Of a stretch of 64,000 nucleotides of DNA, positions 8,379 through 18,269 are shown piece by piece. The first letter of the stretch is position 1; each line of letters starts with the position of its first letter. The stretch spans positions 771,931 to 835,930 of the forward strand of contig NZ_MQWA01000001.1 in assembly GCF_002954445.1 (NCBI RefSeq), read 5' to 3'. A program made the position numbers and the translations under genes. The stretch is from Rubritalea profundi (lineage in GTDB: Bacteria > Verrucomicrobiota > Verrucomicrobiia > Verrucomicrobiales > Akkermansiaceae). The notes below the pieces were generated by a model, which searched no databases, was not told the origin of the DNA, and saw only the letters and a program-made list of their open reading frames with translations.

Positions 8379-10508
8379 ATGCGGTTCACCTCACACCAAT
8401 CAATCACCCCCCACATTCGCACTTTACTTGCATTTCTGACGCTACTTTTCAGTAACTTAGCTCAATGCGCCGAATGGAATGGTGGCGAAAAATGGGATCT
8501 ATTCGATTGCCCAGATCGTCGCGCCATGTGGGTCTGGAACCCAGCTGCTATATCTGGCACAAAAAACGACAATCGTTCATGGGACCCAACTCCCTCAGCT
8601 CCCCGAAACGCCGAGGCGCGCTTCTATGAAAATTACAAAGGGTCACAAGATTTGTTTTTTGACTTTTGTGAGAACAAATCGATCAGAGTGCTCTACTTCT
8701 TCAATGCTGTATGGGAATGGAATATGGCGGATCTGGACAATGCTACGCCAAGAGTTCCGAATGAAGCTGGATTTGCAACCTTTGTGGTAGAGGCAAATAG
8801 CCGAGGTATTCAGGTCTGGTTGATGTGCTACTTGTGGGACGACCCCAACGACTCGCGGATGACGATTACAGCCAATAAACAATCAATAAAGCTCTTAGCT
8901 GAAGCGGTGCATAATTTCAACCTAACTCACCCAACCACTCCGGTGGCTGGTATTCATTTAGACCAAGAGCCTGGAGACACAACAGTTTACGATGACCTCC
9001 TTGATACCATGAAAATTGGCCAGGACTGGGTCGATGCCCATTCTCCAAATATCATGATTTCTCAAGCGCTCCGACCTAAATGGAGAAATCAAAACATCAC
9101 TTGGAATGGCTCAACCAAACCTATGAACGAGCATGTCATGGCGACTATCGGCCACGGTGCCTACATGTCCTACAATGATGAGGTTTCAATAGCTAAAAGC
9201 TGGCTCACTCCCATCGTCAATTACGCGACAGCGAATAACAAAAAAATATCTTCAGGATTCGAAGTGTGGGACTACGCAGGACTTTGGCCAAATTCCGATG
9301 AGGAGACTTGGTGGGAAGAAATTCGTAATGAACCCCTTGCCACTCGGTTTAAAGTGGATGCCGCCGCTCCTGTCACTTTTGAAGATGCTATGCATGACAT
9401 CGTAAGCTCCTATGAAACTCAGTCTGGATACGATCGCCAGGTAGTGCATAGTTATTCAAACTACTTTGAACACTGGTTTGGTGAACTCCCTCGCGACTAC
9501 ATTCTCAATCTTCCTAATGGTGAGTATGTCTCTGCTACTCAGAACCCCGCCAAAGTAAATCTTTACCAAGACACTCGAGAGCTTGTCGGTCTAAGTCAGT
9601 TTGTCGGTGAGCCGACTGCCGATGCTGGCGCGGATCAAACCATCACAGATAGTGACTCGCTGGCTGGTGAGTCAGTCAGTCTCGATGCCTCCGCTTCATC
9701 AGATAGCGACAGCAGCATTGCTAGCTATGAATGGAAAAATAACAATAGCGTCATTGCCGCAAGCGAAAACCCTACAGTAAACCTTGCTGAAGGGGTGCAC
9801 ACTATCACACTCACTGTGACAGATAATGACGGCAGGACTGGGATCGACACTGTTATTATTACGGTAAATGAAAATTCTTATCCGCTTACGGTAAGCAATG
9901 GATCTGGAGACGGAACTATTCTTGAAGGCCTGGCTGCCTACATCATCGCTGAAACTGCGCCTGCTGGTCAGCACTTCGAGAATTGGACGACATCCGATGG
10001 AGGCAGCTTTGGCGACTCCAACACTGCGACCACGACCTATACGATGCCCAGCAATACAGCGGAAGTGACAGCGAACTACCGACTCAACGATAGTGACGGT
10101 AATAACCTGAATGATGCTTGGGAAACCGCTCATTTTGAGAGAGTCGGCACGGTTGCCTATGATGCCGACGATGATGGTGATGGCTACACCACCTTCGAAG
10201 AAATGGTATTTGGCCTGGATCCTAAGGTGAGAGACCCAGCCAATGCGGCTGTAGCGATCCAGATCGTTGACGATGCTGGGACTAATAAGGTGGAGTTTAA
10301 ATTCCGCCGTCCACTGAACTTTGGCACACTGGATGTGACCTATCAGCTAGAAAGCTCTAGTAATCTTGGTGGAAATAGCTGGACTCTAGACGCTACGGTT
10401 GGGGCTCTCTCAGATGATGCGATTACTCAATGGCTCACCTTTTTGCTGCCGCTAGGGCCAGAAAAAGCCTTCTACCGCTGCAAGGTGACACCCACTCCCA
10501 TTCAATAG
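8379..10508 (+). CDS. Secreted modular protein: putative TIM-barrel domain, PKD, InlB-type repeat, calcium-binding tail
   Basis: The 709-residue protein begins with a signal peptide (hydrophobic core TLLAFLTLLFSNLAQCA, residues about 15-31). Residues 32-405 look like a TIM-barrel: strand-like VLYFFN, QVWLMCYLW and VAGIHLDQEP, the last with an acidic pair where glycosidases place catalytic residues. A PKD domain starts near residue 412 (ADAGADQTI). It is followed by an InlB B-repeat-like domain (LTVSNGSGDGTI, HFENWTT), an Asp-rich motif YDADDDGDGYTTFEEM and a C-terminal domain common in verrucomicrobial secreted proteins. It probably acts outside the cytoplasm on a polysaccharide; the enzymatic role is inferred from layout only. 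Confidence 0.75.
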   Translation: MRFTSHQSITPHIRTLLAFLTLLFSNLAQCAEWNGGEKWDLFDCPDRRAMWVWNPAAISGTKNDNRSWDPTPSAPRNAEARFYENYKGSQDLFFDFCENKSIRVLYFFNAVWEWNMADLDNATPRVPNEAGFATFVVEANSRGIQVWLMCYLWDDPNDSRMTITANKQSIKLLAEAVHNFNLTHPTTPVAGIHLDQEPGDTTVYDDLLDTMKIGQDWVDAHSPNIMISQALRPKWRNQNITWNGSTKPMNEHVMATIGHGAYMSYNDEVSIAKSWLTPIVNYATANNKKISSGFEVWDYAGLWPNSDEETWWEEIRNEPLATRFKVDAAAPVTFEDAMHDIVSSYETQSGYDRQVVHSYSNYFEHWFGELPRDYILNLPNGEYVSATQNPAKVNLYQDTRELVGLSQFVGEPTADAGADQTITDSDSLAGESVSLDASASSDSDSSIASYEWKNNNSVIAASENPTVNLAEGVHTITLTVTDNDGRTGIDTVIITVNENSYPLTVSNGSGDGTILEGLAAYIIAETAPAGQHFENWTTSDGGSFGDSNTATTTYTMPSNTAEVTANYRLNDSDGNNLNDAWETAHFERVGTVAYDADDDGDGYTTFEEMVFGLDPKVRDPANAAVAIQIVDDAGTNKVEFKFRRPLNFGTLDVTYQLESSSNLGGNSWTLDATVGALSDDAITQWLTFLLPLGPEKAFYRCKVTPTPIQ

Positions 10509-10848
10509 ATTATAATACTTAGCGCTCCAAAAGAGACAAATGCTATTTTTGGGGGATTTCAGTAAATGCGCTGCACGGAAGAAAGTGGGGATTTCACCTT
10601 TCGTTTAAAGTTTGATTCATGGTGTTCTGCCATAACTCCAGCGTTTGAAAATGGTTTATTCACACTTCCCCCCTCCTCCGTGAAACCTCAGCCTACCGTG
10701 GCTCAGCCGAAAAAACTGGATCAATTAGTGTGAATAGCGCCTTTTCGGCTTTGACCTTCTGCCAAATCTTGCCTAATTTCCCGCCCGCGAGCTGAAGATC
10801 TTACGTATTCAGCCACGACAACGATCACAATATCGAATCAATTTCGTC
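10509..10848. other. Noncoding stretch before tig
   Basis: It opens with the right copy of the 67-bp direct repeat and must carry the promoter of the tig-clpP operon. I cannot point to convincing -35/-10 boxes. No small gene is supported. Confidence 0.4.
10518..10584 (+). repeat. 67-bp direct repeat flanking the PKD-protein gene, right copy
   Basis: Partner of 7976-8042. Its CCAAAA...TTTTTGG arms could form a weak hairpin just after the stop codon, so a terminator role is possible. Confidence 0.65.
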
Positions 10849-12180
10849 ATGAATATCACAGTAGAAAAGAACACATGTGCCGCAACAGTCAACGTTGTGG
10901 TTCCCGCTGAAAAAGTAGCTTCCGAGCGCAAAACCATCCTCAAGTCCTACATCGGTCAGGCTAACATCCCAGGCTTCCGTAAAGGTAAGGCTCCTGTGAC
11001 AATGATCGAGAAACGCTACGAAAAGGAAATCGAAGGCGAGCTCGCTAACCGTCTTGTTCAAGAAGGTTGCGACGCTGCGATCAAGCAAGAAGACCTCAAA
11101 GTACTCAACGTACAGGTTCCAGCAGCTCCAACTTTCAAAGATGACGGCGCATTCACGTTCGAGACATCTATCACACTCGCTCCTGAGTTTGAACTCCCTG
11201 AGTACAAGGGTCTCTCCATCGACGTTCCTTCTGCCGAAGTAACTGACGAGGACGTAGCCAACTCACTCACTGAGCTTCAGCAACGTTTTGCTGACTTCAC
11301 TGAAATCTCTGACCGTCCACTTGATGACGGTGACTTCGCAGTGATTGACTTCAAAGCCACTCTCGACGGTAAGCCAGTTGCAGAAGCAATCGGCAAGCCA
11401 GCTGGATTCCTCGAAGGCCGCGAAGGTCACTGGGTAAAGATCGAAGAAGATTCATTCCTTCCTACTTTCGGCCCTCAGCTTAAAGGCCTCAATGTTGGCG
11501 AAGAAAAAGAAGTCACCATTTCTATCGGTGAAGACTTCCCAATCTCTGACGTTCGCGGTACTGACGTAGTATTCGCAGTCACAATCAAGGAAATCAAGGT
11601 GCAAGAGCTTCCAGCACTCGACGACGAGTTCGCAGGTAAGCTTATGCCTGATAAGGGCATCGATGACCTCAAGGAAGTGATCAAACAGCAACTCGCTGAA
11701 GAAAAGAATCGCGCAGCTGAAGACGCTAAAGTGAACCAGATCGTTGAGCAACTCAACCAAGCTGTTGACTTCGACCTTCCTGAAGAACTCGTTGCAGCTG
11801 AAACCCAGGGTAACATCCAGAGCATGGCGCAGCGCGCAATGAAGCAGGGCATGACGCAGGAAATGCTAAAGTCCCAGAAGGACGAGCTCGAACAGAACGC
11901 AGCTGCTCAAGCTCGTACAAACCTCAAGACAAACTTCCTCCTGCAGGAGATCGCATTCAAAGAAAAGATCCAGGTTGAAGACCAAGACGTACTTCAGCGC
12001 ATCTACCAGATGGCTCAACAGGAAAACAAAGCACCGAAGAAGTACATCAAGGAACTGCAGAAAGCTAACGCGATTCAGAACGTTCGTAACTCAGTGCTTA
12101 TCGGCAAGACAATTGACTTTTTAGTAGAGAACGCGAAAGTAACTGGCGAAACTGTTACTGAAGAAAAAAATGATGCTTAA
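10849..12180 (+). CDS. tig: Trigger factor
   Basis: This 443-residue ribosome-associated chaperone has the N-terminal ribosome-binding loop GFRKGKAP (residues 44-51, family signature GFRxGKxP). The FKBP-type peptidyl-prolyl isomerase domain follows at about 150-240 ([14 protein letters not shown], with [14 protein letters not shown]). The long alpha-helical chaperone body makes up the remainder. It meets nascent chains at the ribosome exit. The gene overlaps the start of clpP by 11 bases, so the two are translationally coupled, a common arrangement before clpX. Confidence 0.96.
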   Translation: MNITVEKNTCAATVNVVVPAEKVASERKTILKSYIGQANIPGFRKGKAPVTMIEKRYEKEIEGELANRLVQEGCDAAIKQEDLKVLNVQVPAAPTFKDDGAFTFETSITLAPEFELPEYKGLSIDVPSAEVTDEDVANSLTELQQRFADFTEISDRPLDDGDFAVIDFKATLDGKPVAEAIGKPAGFLEGREGHWVKIEEDSFLPTFGPQLKGLNVGEEKEVTISIGEDFPISDVRGTDVVFAVTIKEIKVQELPALDDEFAGKLMPDKGIDDLKEVIKQQLAEEKNRAAEDAKVNQIVEQLNQAVDFDLPEELVAAETQGNIQSMAQRAMKQGMTQEMLKSQKDELEQNAAAQARTNLKTNFLLQEIAFKEKIQVEDQDVLQRIYQMAQQENKAPKKYIKELQKANAIQNVRNSVLIGKTIDFLVENAKVTGETVTEEKNDA

Positions 12181-12826
12181 TCCCAACATCCAAAACTCGA
12201 ATCCAATGGCCCCGCAGGCCAATTATTACCCGATCCCTACAGTCATCGAAACCGATGGCCGTGGTGAGCGCGGGTATGATATTTATTCTCGCCTGCTCAA
12301 GGACCGCATTATCTTCATTGGTACTGCGATTGATGACCACGTGGCAAACGCCGTCATCGCGCAGCTCCTTTTCTTGCAGATGCAAGATCCGAAGAAGGAC
12401 ATTCACGTCTACATCAACTCACCTGGTGGCTCCGTCACTGCTGGTCTTGCGATGTATGACACCATGCAGTTCCTCACATGTGATGTGAACACCTACTGTA
12501 TCGGAATCTGTGCCTCTATGGGCTCAATACTCCTCACAGCTGGTACTAAAGGGAAGCGCTTCTGCCTTCCTAACTCACACGTGATGATCCACCAGGTTTC
12601 TGGTGGGGCACAAGGAACAGCCTCTGACGTAGAGCGCACAGTCGAGTTCATGTACAGCCTCAAAGGCCGTCTAAACAACATCCTAGCAAAGCACACTGGC
12701 AAAACTGCCAAGCAGCTAGAAAAGGATGCCGACCGCGACAACTACATGTCTGCTGAGCAAGCGGTTGCCTATGGCCTCGTCGACAAAGTCCTCGAGATCA
12801 ACAATACTCCTGAAAAGAAGAATTAG
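12170..12826 (+). CDS. clpP: ATP-dependent Clp protease proteolytic subunit
   Basis: The 218-residue serine protease subunit has the full catalytic triad: Ser116 in CASMGS, His141 in VMIHQ and Asp190 in DRDNYMS. The spacing (25 and 49 residues) is the same as in E. coli ClpP. It assembles as a tetradecameric chamber and degrades proteins fed by ClpX or ClpA. The N-terminus up to about residue 20 is probably a processed propeptide. The start overlaps the end of tig, and a strong terminator follows at 12848-12886, so tig-clpP form one transcription unit separate from clpX. Confidence 0.97.
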   Translation: MMLNPNIQNSNPMAPQANYYPIPTVIETDGRGERGYDIYSRLLKDRIIFIGTAIDDHVANAVIAQLLFLQMQDPKKDIHVYINSPGGSVTAGLAMYDTMQFLTCDVNTYCIGICASMGSILLTAGTKGKRFCLPNSHVMIHQVSGGAQGTASDVERTVEFMYSLKGRLNNILAKHTGKTAKQLEKDADRDNYMSAEQAVAYGLVDKVLEINNTPEKKN

Positions 12827-12847
12827 CCCTCCTCTTTCCCAACTTTA

Positions 12848-12886
12848 AAAAGGGCGCTAGTTATTATCTCTAGCGCCCTTTTCTTC
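12848..12886 (+). terminator. Rho-independent terminator of tig-clpP
   Basis: AAAAGGGCGCTAG pairs perfectly with CTAGCGCCCTTTT across a 9-base loop and is followed by CTTC. It begins 21 bp after the clpP stop. Confidence 0.9.
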
Positions 12887-13030
12887 AACTAAAAGCTGCT
12901 TGCAGTGGGTTCGATACACGTACATAATGTATAGCCGTACGAGCCCGATGATCGTACAAACTTCTCATCCGAATTCACCCTATATTTTAAACTCAACTCA
13001 CCTAAAAACCCAGGTTTCTAGGTCACTATT

Positions 13031-14317
13031 ATGGCACGTTCCAATAATCTAACATTGTGCTCCTTTTGTGGTAAAAGCCACTCAGAGGTAAAAAAACTCG
13101 TCGCTGGCCCAGGAGTCTATATCTGCGACGAATGCATCCAAGTATGCTCGACCATTCTGCAGAAAGAGCTCAACGGCGTCACCAAGTACGCCAATTCTCC
13201 GACAAACATCAACGCACCAGCGACTCCACACACTGATGTCCTCACTCCTTCCCAAATCTGTGATAAACTCAACGAGTACATCATCGGCCAAGAACACGCC
13301 AAAAAGACCCTTTCTGTAGCCGTCTATAATCACTACCAACGTCTCCGTCAGCACGATCACCCGCACGATCCTGAACTCGCAGACGTAGAGATTGAGAAGT
13401 CTAACATCCTCATGCTTGGACCCACTGGCTCAGGTAAAACTCTTCTCGCACGCACACTTGCACGCGTACTCGACGTCCCATTTTCCATCGTCGACGCCAC
13501 CACGCTCACCGAAGCTGGATACGTAGGTGAAGATGTAGAAAACATCATACTCCGTCTGCTACAAGCAGCCGACGGCGACGTCGCGAAAGCTGAACGCGGT
13601 ATTATCTACGTCGATGAGATCGACAAAATCGGCCGCAAGACTGAAAACGTCTCCATCACCCGTGACGTTTCAGGTGAAGGTGTCCAGCAGGCTCTGCTTA
13701 AGATCCTCGAAGGCACCGTCTGTAATGTCCCACCACAGGGTGGCCGCAAGCATCCACAGCAAGAATACATCCAGGTCAACACCGAGAAAATTCTCTTCGT
13801 TGTGGGTGGAGCATTCGTTGGTATGGAAGACCTCGTTCGCGACCGTCTCGGCAAGCGCACACTCGGCTTCAAAGTCTCTGAAGAAGACGTATCCCACAAA
13901 GAAGATCGCGAACTCCTGACCATGGTACAGCCTGAAGACCTACTTCACTTCGGACTCATTCCCGAGTTCATTGGTCGTCTTCCAGTATTCTCTGCACTTC
14001 GCCGACTCGACGAAAACGAACTCGTACAGATCCTCACTGAGCCGAAAAATGCCATGGTAAAACAATACCAGAAGCTACTCAGCATGAATGATGTCAAACT
14101 CATCATCACCAAGGACGGACTGACAGCCCTCGCAGCAGAAGCGGTCAGCCGTGGAACTGGCGCACGAGCACTTCGCTCTATCGTTGAGAAAATCATGCTC
14201 GATGTGATGTTCGATATTCCAAGCCGCAAAGACATCGAAAGTGTCACCATCAACCGCGCTGTGGTAGAGGGAACTAAGTTACCGATCCTCAAAAAGAAAA
14301 AGAGTAGCGCCGCTTAA
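13031..14317 (+). CDS. clpX: ATP-dependent Clp protease ATP-binding subunit ClpX
   Basis: The 428-residue AAA+ unfoldase carries the N-terminal C4 zinc-binding domain (Cys10, Cys13, Cys32, Cys35). Walker A is GPTGSGKT, the pore loop is GYVGEDVE, Walker B is [10 protein letters not shown], and the ClpX-type arginine region is GTGARALRS near the end. It recognises tagged or specific substrates and threads them into ClpP. It is 204 bp downstream of clpP, separated by a terminator, so it has its own promoter. It ends with a Lys-rich tail and is followed by its own terminator. Confidence 0.97.
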   Translation: MARSNNLTLCSFCGKSHSEVKKLVAGPGVYICDECIQVCSTILQKELNGVTKYANSPTNINAPATPHTDVLTPSQICDKLNEYIIGQEHAKKTLSVAVYNHYQRLRQHDHPHDPELADVEIEKSNILMLGPTGSGKTLLARTLARVLDVPFSIVDATTLTEAGYVGEDVENIILRLLQAADGDVAKAERGIIYVDEIDKIGRKTENVSITRDVSGEGVQQALLKILEGTVCNVPPQGGRKHPQQEYIQVNTEKILFVVGGAFVGMEDLVRDRLGKRTLGFKVSEEDVSHKEDRELLTMVQPEDLLHFGLIPEFIGRLPVFSALRRLDENELVQILTEPKNAMVKQYQKLLSMNDVKLIITKDGLTALAAEAVSRGTGARALRSIVEKIMLDVMFDIPSRKDIESVTINRAVVEGTKLPILKKKKSSAA

Positions 14318-14343
14318 AGCCAACCTTACAAATCATTCGAAAA

Positions 14344-14375
14344 GTCCCGCTCGAGCAATCGTGCGGGATTTTTTT
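14344..14375 (+). terminator. Rho-independent terminator of clpX
   Basis: TCCCGC (14345-14350) pairs with GCGGGA (14363-14368), followed by seven T. It starts 27 bp after the clpX stop. Confidence 0.9.
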
Positions 14376-14385
14376 GTACTCAATC

Positions 14386-14689
14386 TTATAATTTAGGTCG
14401 CGATACATAAAAGCGACAAACTAGAATACTCAGTGACACCAATACCCTTGTTAGAAATAAAACTGCTGTTAGCTGATAGACCTCAAACATATCTGTTAGG
14501 CCGAATACTAAAATGTAATCCGTAGATAAGTTCCAGCTTCGTCCGTCGGTAGTTGATAGATCTCCCCCATACATAAGCGGCCAAACAAAACCAGCCCAGC
14601 GCCTCAAACCAGTTAAAATACACATAACACGTCTCAAACAAGCCCTGAGGTGCGTTGTTCACTGAAGTGATGACATGGTCGAGTAACAT
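14386..14689 (-). pseudogene. Small membrane protein of about 100 residues, frameshifted
   Basis: From ATG 14689 the frame encodes LLDHVITSVNNAPQGLFETC, then WFEALGWFCLAAYVWGR and LELIYGLHF, ending at 14483. The next frame continues as VFGLTDMFEVYQLTAVLFL and ends at 14386. Dropping one base between about 14495 and 14522 joins them into one protein with two or three membrane helices. The ELIYGLHF-FGLTDMFE join is coherent, which supports a single original gene. I do not recognise a named family. It converges on clpX. Decay or sequencing error are both possible. Confidence 0.55.
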
Positions 14690-14775
14690 GCCCTCACTGT
14701 AAAGTCACGAAACACGCGTGCAACAATTGACGCACACCGTTTGACCTCTATTTGAGAACCAGCTAAGCTATTTCT

Positions 14776-14944
14776 ATGAAGACGCCAAGTTACTGTGTCC
14801 GGCTAGATCCAGCACTCAAGCAGGCTGGCACTGAGATTCTAGAATCTGTAGGACTTAATTTTGCTGACGGGAGTTAAGCTGTTTCTCAAGCAAATGGTCA
14901 ACCGTGGCGAGCTCGCTGAAAAATTGGCAAATGAGAATACTTGA
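14776..14944 (+). pseudogene. RelB/DinJ-type antitoxin, broken by one extra G
   Basis: The first frame reads YCVRLDPALKQAGTEILESVGL, the ribbon-helix-helix start of RelB/DinJ antitoxins, and stops after ADGS. Removing one G from GGG at 14869-14871 gives [21 protein letters not shown] and a stop at 14944. That is the expected second half (family pattern AIxLFLxQ) and a normal length of about 55 residues. No RelE/YafQ-like toxin follows; the DUF3516 helicase starts 79 bp later. It is an orphan, probably dead antitoxin gene. Confidence 0.7.
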
Positions 14945-15023
14945 AAGTAGGTCATTTTCCAAAGAGAGCAAAACTTGCAATTTTATCCTTCCCACTTTCT
15001 CCTTTTTCCTCCCCACTCCCCCC

Positions 15024-17570
15024 ATGCAGTTGACTAAGCCAGCGGGAGATTTCGATAACGACGACGCCCTCAACCATTTCCTCACCACCGTGGTGGATTC
15101 AGGGATCGAACTCTACGACCACCAGGAGGAGGCCATCTTGGAGATCTTTGCGGGTAACAACGTGATTCTCAACACGCCGACTGGCTCAGGAAAATCGATG
15201 GTGGCTCTGGCGCACCATTACAAGTCGTTCTGCGCTGATCGCATTTCTTACTACACGGTTCCGATCAAGGCACTGGCGAACGAGAAATTCCTCTCGCTCT
15301 GCAACTCTTTTGGCCCCGAGAACGTGGGTATGATCACTGGCGATGCCACGATCAACCCCACTGCTCCAATCATCTGCTGCACTGCTGAAATTCTCTCTAA
15401 CCTAGCACTGCGCGATGGAGCACAAGCTAAGGTAGACGATGTCATCATGGACGAGTTCCATTACTACTCAGATGCTGAGCGCGGCATTGCTTGGCAAATC
15501 CCCCTGCTTACGCTCCCCCAAGCGCGCTTCACCTTGATGTCAGCCACTATCGGCGAGACCCACTTTTTCAAGAAAGGCCTAACCGAGCTCACTGGTGCCG
15601 AGACCGCCCTGGTGCAATCTGACCAACGCCCCGTCCCGCTCGAGTTCGACTACTCTGAAACTCCTCTTGCTGAAAAAGTAGTGGAACTAGTGGAAGCCAA
15701 CAAAGCTCCAGTCTACTTGGTTCATTTCTCACAGCGATCTGCTGCCGAGTCCTCGCAAAACCTGCTTTCGCATAATTTCTGTAGCAAGGAAGAGAAAAAG
15801 GAACTGGCGGAAGCTCTGCATGGTGCGAATTTCAAGTCTCCTTATGGTAAAGAAATTAGCAAGATGCTGCGCCACGGTATTGGCATCCACCATGCTGGCT
15901 TGCTCCCAAAATACCGTATTCTTGTAGAGAAACTGACCCAGCGTGGCTTGCTCAAAGTCATCTGTGGTACCGACACCCTCGGCGTTGGCGTCAACGTGCC
16001 TATCCGCTCAGTCCTGTTTACTCAGCTCTGTAAGTTCGATGGCTCAGGCGTCAAAACCCTCACAGTCCGCGACTTCAAACAAATTGCAGGTCGAGCTGGT
16101 CGTCGTGGATTCGACGACCGCGGATTCGTCGTCGCCCAAGCACCCGAGCACGTGATCGAAAACCTCAAGCTCGAAGCCAAGGCTGCCGCTTCCACTAAGA
16201 AGAAAAAGTTCGTCAAAAAGAAAGCGCCAGACTTCGGTTTCGTTTCGTGGAATAAGGAAACCTTTGAGAAACTGGAGGCGTCAGCGCCCGAACCGCTCAA
16301 ATCAAGCTTTCGCCTGCGCCACAATCTCATTCTAAATCTCCTCAGCCGGCCCCACGAGGATGGCTGCGCGGCACTGAAAAAGCTGCTCAACGATTGTCAC
16401 GAAACTGAGTCCTCTAAGAAAAAACTCCGCATCCAAGCGCGAGAAATGTTCATCGCCCTCGTCCGTGGTGGGGTGCTCACCCTCATTGCTCCAGCCGAGC
16501 GCAACCCAGATCCGAACTCTCCGAAAGTCCAACTGCACATCGACCTGCAAGACGACTTCACTATGAATCAGGCACTCGGGCTCTACCTTCTAGAAACCAT
16601 CCCTGAGCTCGACAGCGAACACCCGAACTACGCCCTCCAGGTCATTTCCCTGATCGAGTCGATACTCGAAGATCCAGCAGCCCTTCTAAAAGCGCAGCTC
16701 AGCAAAGCAAAAGGTGCCCTTATCGCTGAGCTCCGAGAGGAAGGAGTCAGCTACGATGAACGGATGGAAAGGCTCGAAGAAGTCACCTACCCCCAACCAG
16801 GAAAAGATTTCATCTACGACACCTTCAACAAATTTCGCGCCAAACATCCGTGGGTCCAGTCCGAAGGCATCCGTCCGAAATCTATTGCCCGTGAAATGTT
16901 CGAGGAATACATGGACTTCGAGGACTACATCAAAGATTACAAACTAGAACGCTCTGAGGCAATCCTCCTGCGTCACCTTTCCGAGGTCTATAAGGTGCTG
17001 GCACAAACTGTCCCGCCAAACCTGAAGAACGACACCCTTCTCGAAGCTGAAGCCTACCTCAAAGACCACGTCACCTCAGTCGACTCCTCACTCATCGATG
17101 AGTGGGAGCTGATGCGTAACCCTGACTTCCTCGAGGAAAAGGAAGCAAAGCAAAAAGAAGCTGCCGAGCGCCCACTGACTCATCAGAAGAAGAAATTTAT
17201 AAAGCTCGTGCGTGAGAAATCTCTGACAGCCCTCAAGCACCTTTCTTACGACGACATCCCAGCTTTCTTGCAGCAATTTCAGCCAAATGACCCTGAAGGA
17301 GTGGCATGGACGACAAATCGACTCAATCCGATCATCGATGCCTACTTCGACTCCGAGCACCACAGCATACGTCTCGACCCAGAAGCCCGCAATATGAAGC
17401 ACACCCAGATCGACCAATCTTCTGACCAAAATCACTGGAAAGTGGCTCAAATCCTTTGCGATCCAGACGAACAAAATGATTGGTCCATCAGCTTTAAAGT
17501 CGACCTCAATGCCTCAAATATACAAAAAACTCCGATTTTCCAGTTAGAAAACCTATCAATTATCAGTTAG
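15024..17570 (+). CDS. DExH-box helicase with C-terminal DUF3516 domain
   Basis: Start 15024 ([10 protein letters not shown]) is preferred over an upstream ATG at 14904, because the extra 40 residues overlap the antitoxin remnant and look random. The 848-residue protein has Walker A TPTGSGKS, DExH motif VIMDEFH, SATIGE as motif III and [11 protein letters not shown] as motif VI. This is the Ski2/Mtr4-like superfamily 2 pattern. A Lys-rich linker ([11 protein letters not shown]) leads into the DUF3516 region. Relatives are thought to unwind RNA, but no precise substrate is established. The downstream neighbour is an unrelated-looking small protein. Confidence 0.88.
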   Translation: MQLTKPAGDFDNDDALNHFLTTVVDSGIELYDHQEEAILEIFAGNNVILNTPTGSGKSMVALAHHYKSFCADRISYYTVPIKALANEKFLSLCNSFGPENVGMITGDATINPTAPIICCTAEILSNLALRDGAQAKVDDVIMDEFHYYSDAERGIAWQIPLLTLPQARFTLMSATIGETHFFKKGLTELTGAETALVQSDQRPVPLEFDYSETPLAEKVVELVEANKAPVYLVHFSQRSAAESSQNLLSHNFCSKEEKKELAEALHGANFKSPYGKEISKMLRHGIGIHHAGLLPKYRILVEKLTQRGLLKVICGTDTLGVGVNVPIRSVLFTQLCKFDGSGVKTLTVRDFKQIAGRAGRRGFDDRGFVVAQAPEHVIENLKLEAKAAASTKKKKFVKKKAPDFGFVSWNKETFEKLEASAPEPLKSSFRLRHNLILNLLSRPHEDGCAALKKLLNDCHETESSKKKLRIQAREMFIALVRGGVLTLIAPAERNPDPNSPKVQLHIDLQDDFTMNQALGLYLLETIPELDSEHPNYALQVISLIESILEDPAALLKAQLSKAKGALIAELREEGVSYDERMERLEEVTYPQPGKDFIYDTFNKFRAKHPWVQSEGIRPKSIAREMFEEYMDFEDYIKDYKLERSEAILLRHLSEVYKVLAQTVPPNLKNDTLLEAEAYLKDHVTSVDSSLIDEWELMRNPDFLEEKEAKQKEAAERPLTHQKKKFIKLVREKSLTALKHLSYDDIPAFLQQFQPNDPEGVAWTTNRLNPIIDAYFDSEHHSIRLDPEARNMKHTQIDQSSDQNHWKVAQILCDPDEQNDWSISFKVDLNASNIQKTPIFQLENLSIIS

Positions 17571-17689
17571 TTGTAGCGAAATGGGGGCTCTCAGCGGATT
17601 TCTAATAATTGAACAAATCGCTTTCTAACTCAATGAGAGCTTAGCAGAGTATGTAACCCTTAAGGTTTAGGCCTATTGGATACCCTGCT

Positions 17690-18250
17690 ATGCAAATTCA
17701 ACTCTATCTCAGCGCCGAAGAGCAATCCCACTTCGCGATCTCCCCGCAAGACATCCAGAGTGACAACGCCACACCACTTTCCTCCAATTGGAAAGCACTC
17801 TGGCGCTGTGAGCACCTCATCAGCACTGATGACCAGCTAGAGCACCTCTTTCTCTTCACCAATGCTGTCACTCTCTACAGCCTCATCATGGTCGACCGCG
17901 GCAACGATCTCGCCAGCCTCCTAGGAAGCTTCCAGCAACACTTCAAGCTCGCCCTGCACGAGCACGGTAGCCCATTCAAAGCCAATAATATCGAAGTCAA
18001 TGTTCAGCTTCTCAATGGCAGTCCTCTTCCACTCATAGAGCACATGAGCTTCCTCAGCGATCTCGCGGTCGAGCAATTACTGGCAAACAACGCCGATATA
18101 GAAGCCACTGAAGAACGCCTCAATAATATCGAGAGCCTCTCACTGCCAATCTCAGCTAGCGACGCCATGCACCAGCGCTTGCAGCCAGCAAAAAGCATCA
18201 ATACTGGCACAACAATCGTCCCGTTCATTTCTCAGGCCGCGGCAAGATAG
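17690..18250 (+). CDS. Hypothetical protein, possibly DUF6933-like
   Basis: This 186-residue soluble protein has no signal peptide or membrane segment. The stretch LFLFTNAVTLYSLIMVDRG resembles the core of DUF6933 proteins (a TNxxSLYSVVM-type motif), which are themselves uncharacterised. A helical second half (LAVEQLLANNADIEATEERLNNIE) follows. It is 119 bp downstream of the helicase on the same strand and convergent with ilvA. Function unknown. Confidence 0.6.
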   Translation: MQIQLYLSAEEQSHFAISPQDIQSDNATPLSSNWKALWRCEHLISTDDQLEHLFLFTNAVTLYSLIMVDRGNDLASLLGSFQQHFKLALHEHGSPFKANNIEVNVQLLNGSPLPLIEHMSFLSDLAVEQLLANNADIEATEERLNNIESLSLPISASDAMHQRLQPAKSINTGTTIVPFISQAAAR

Positions 18251-18269
18251 GCATCTCAAGCTCGAGCAA

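Noticed and set aside
7968-8439. Two short plus-strand ORFs (7968-8198 and 8200-8439).
   Set aside because: The first starts with TTG and overlaps a noncoding repeat whose other copy is not open in the same frame. The second overlaps the real PKD-protein gene and is low in complexity (Thr/Pro/Ser).
14904-15023. N-terminal extension of the helicase from ATG 14904.
   Set aside because: It overlaps the antitoxin remnant, and its 40 residues show no relation to helicase N-termini.
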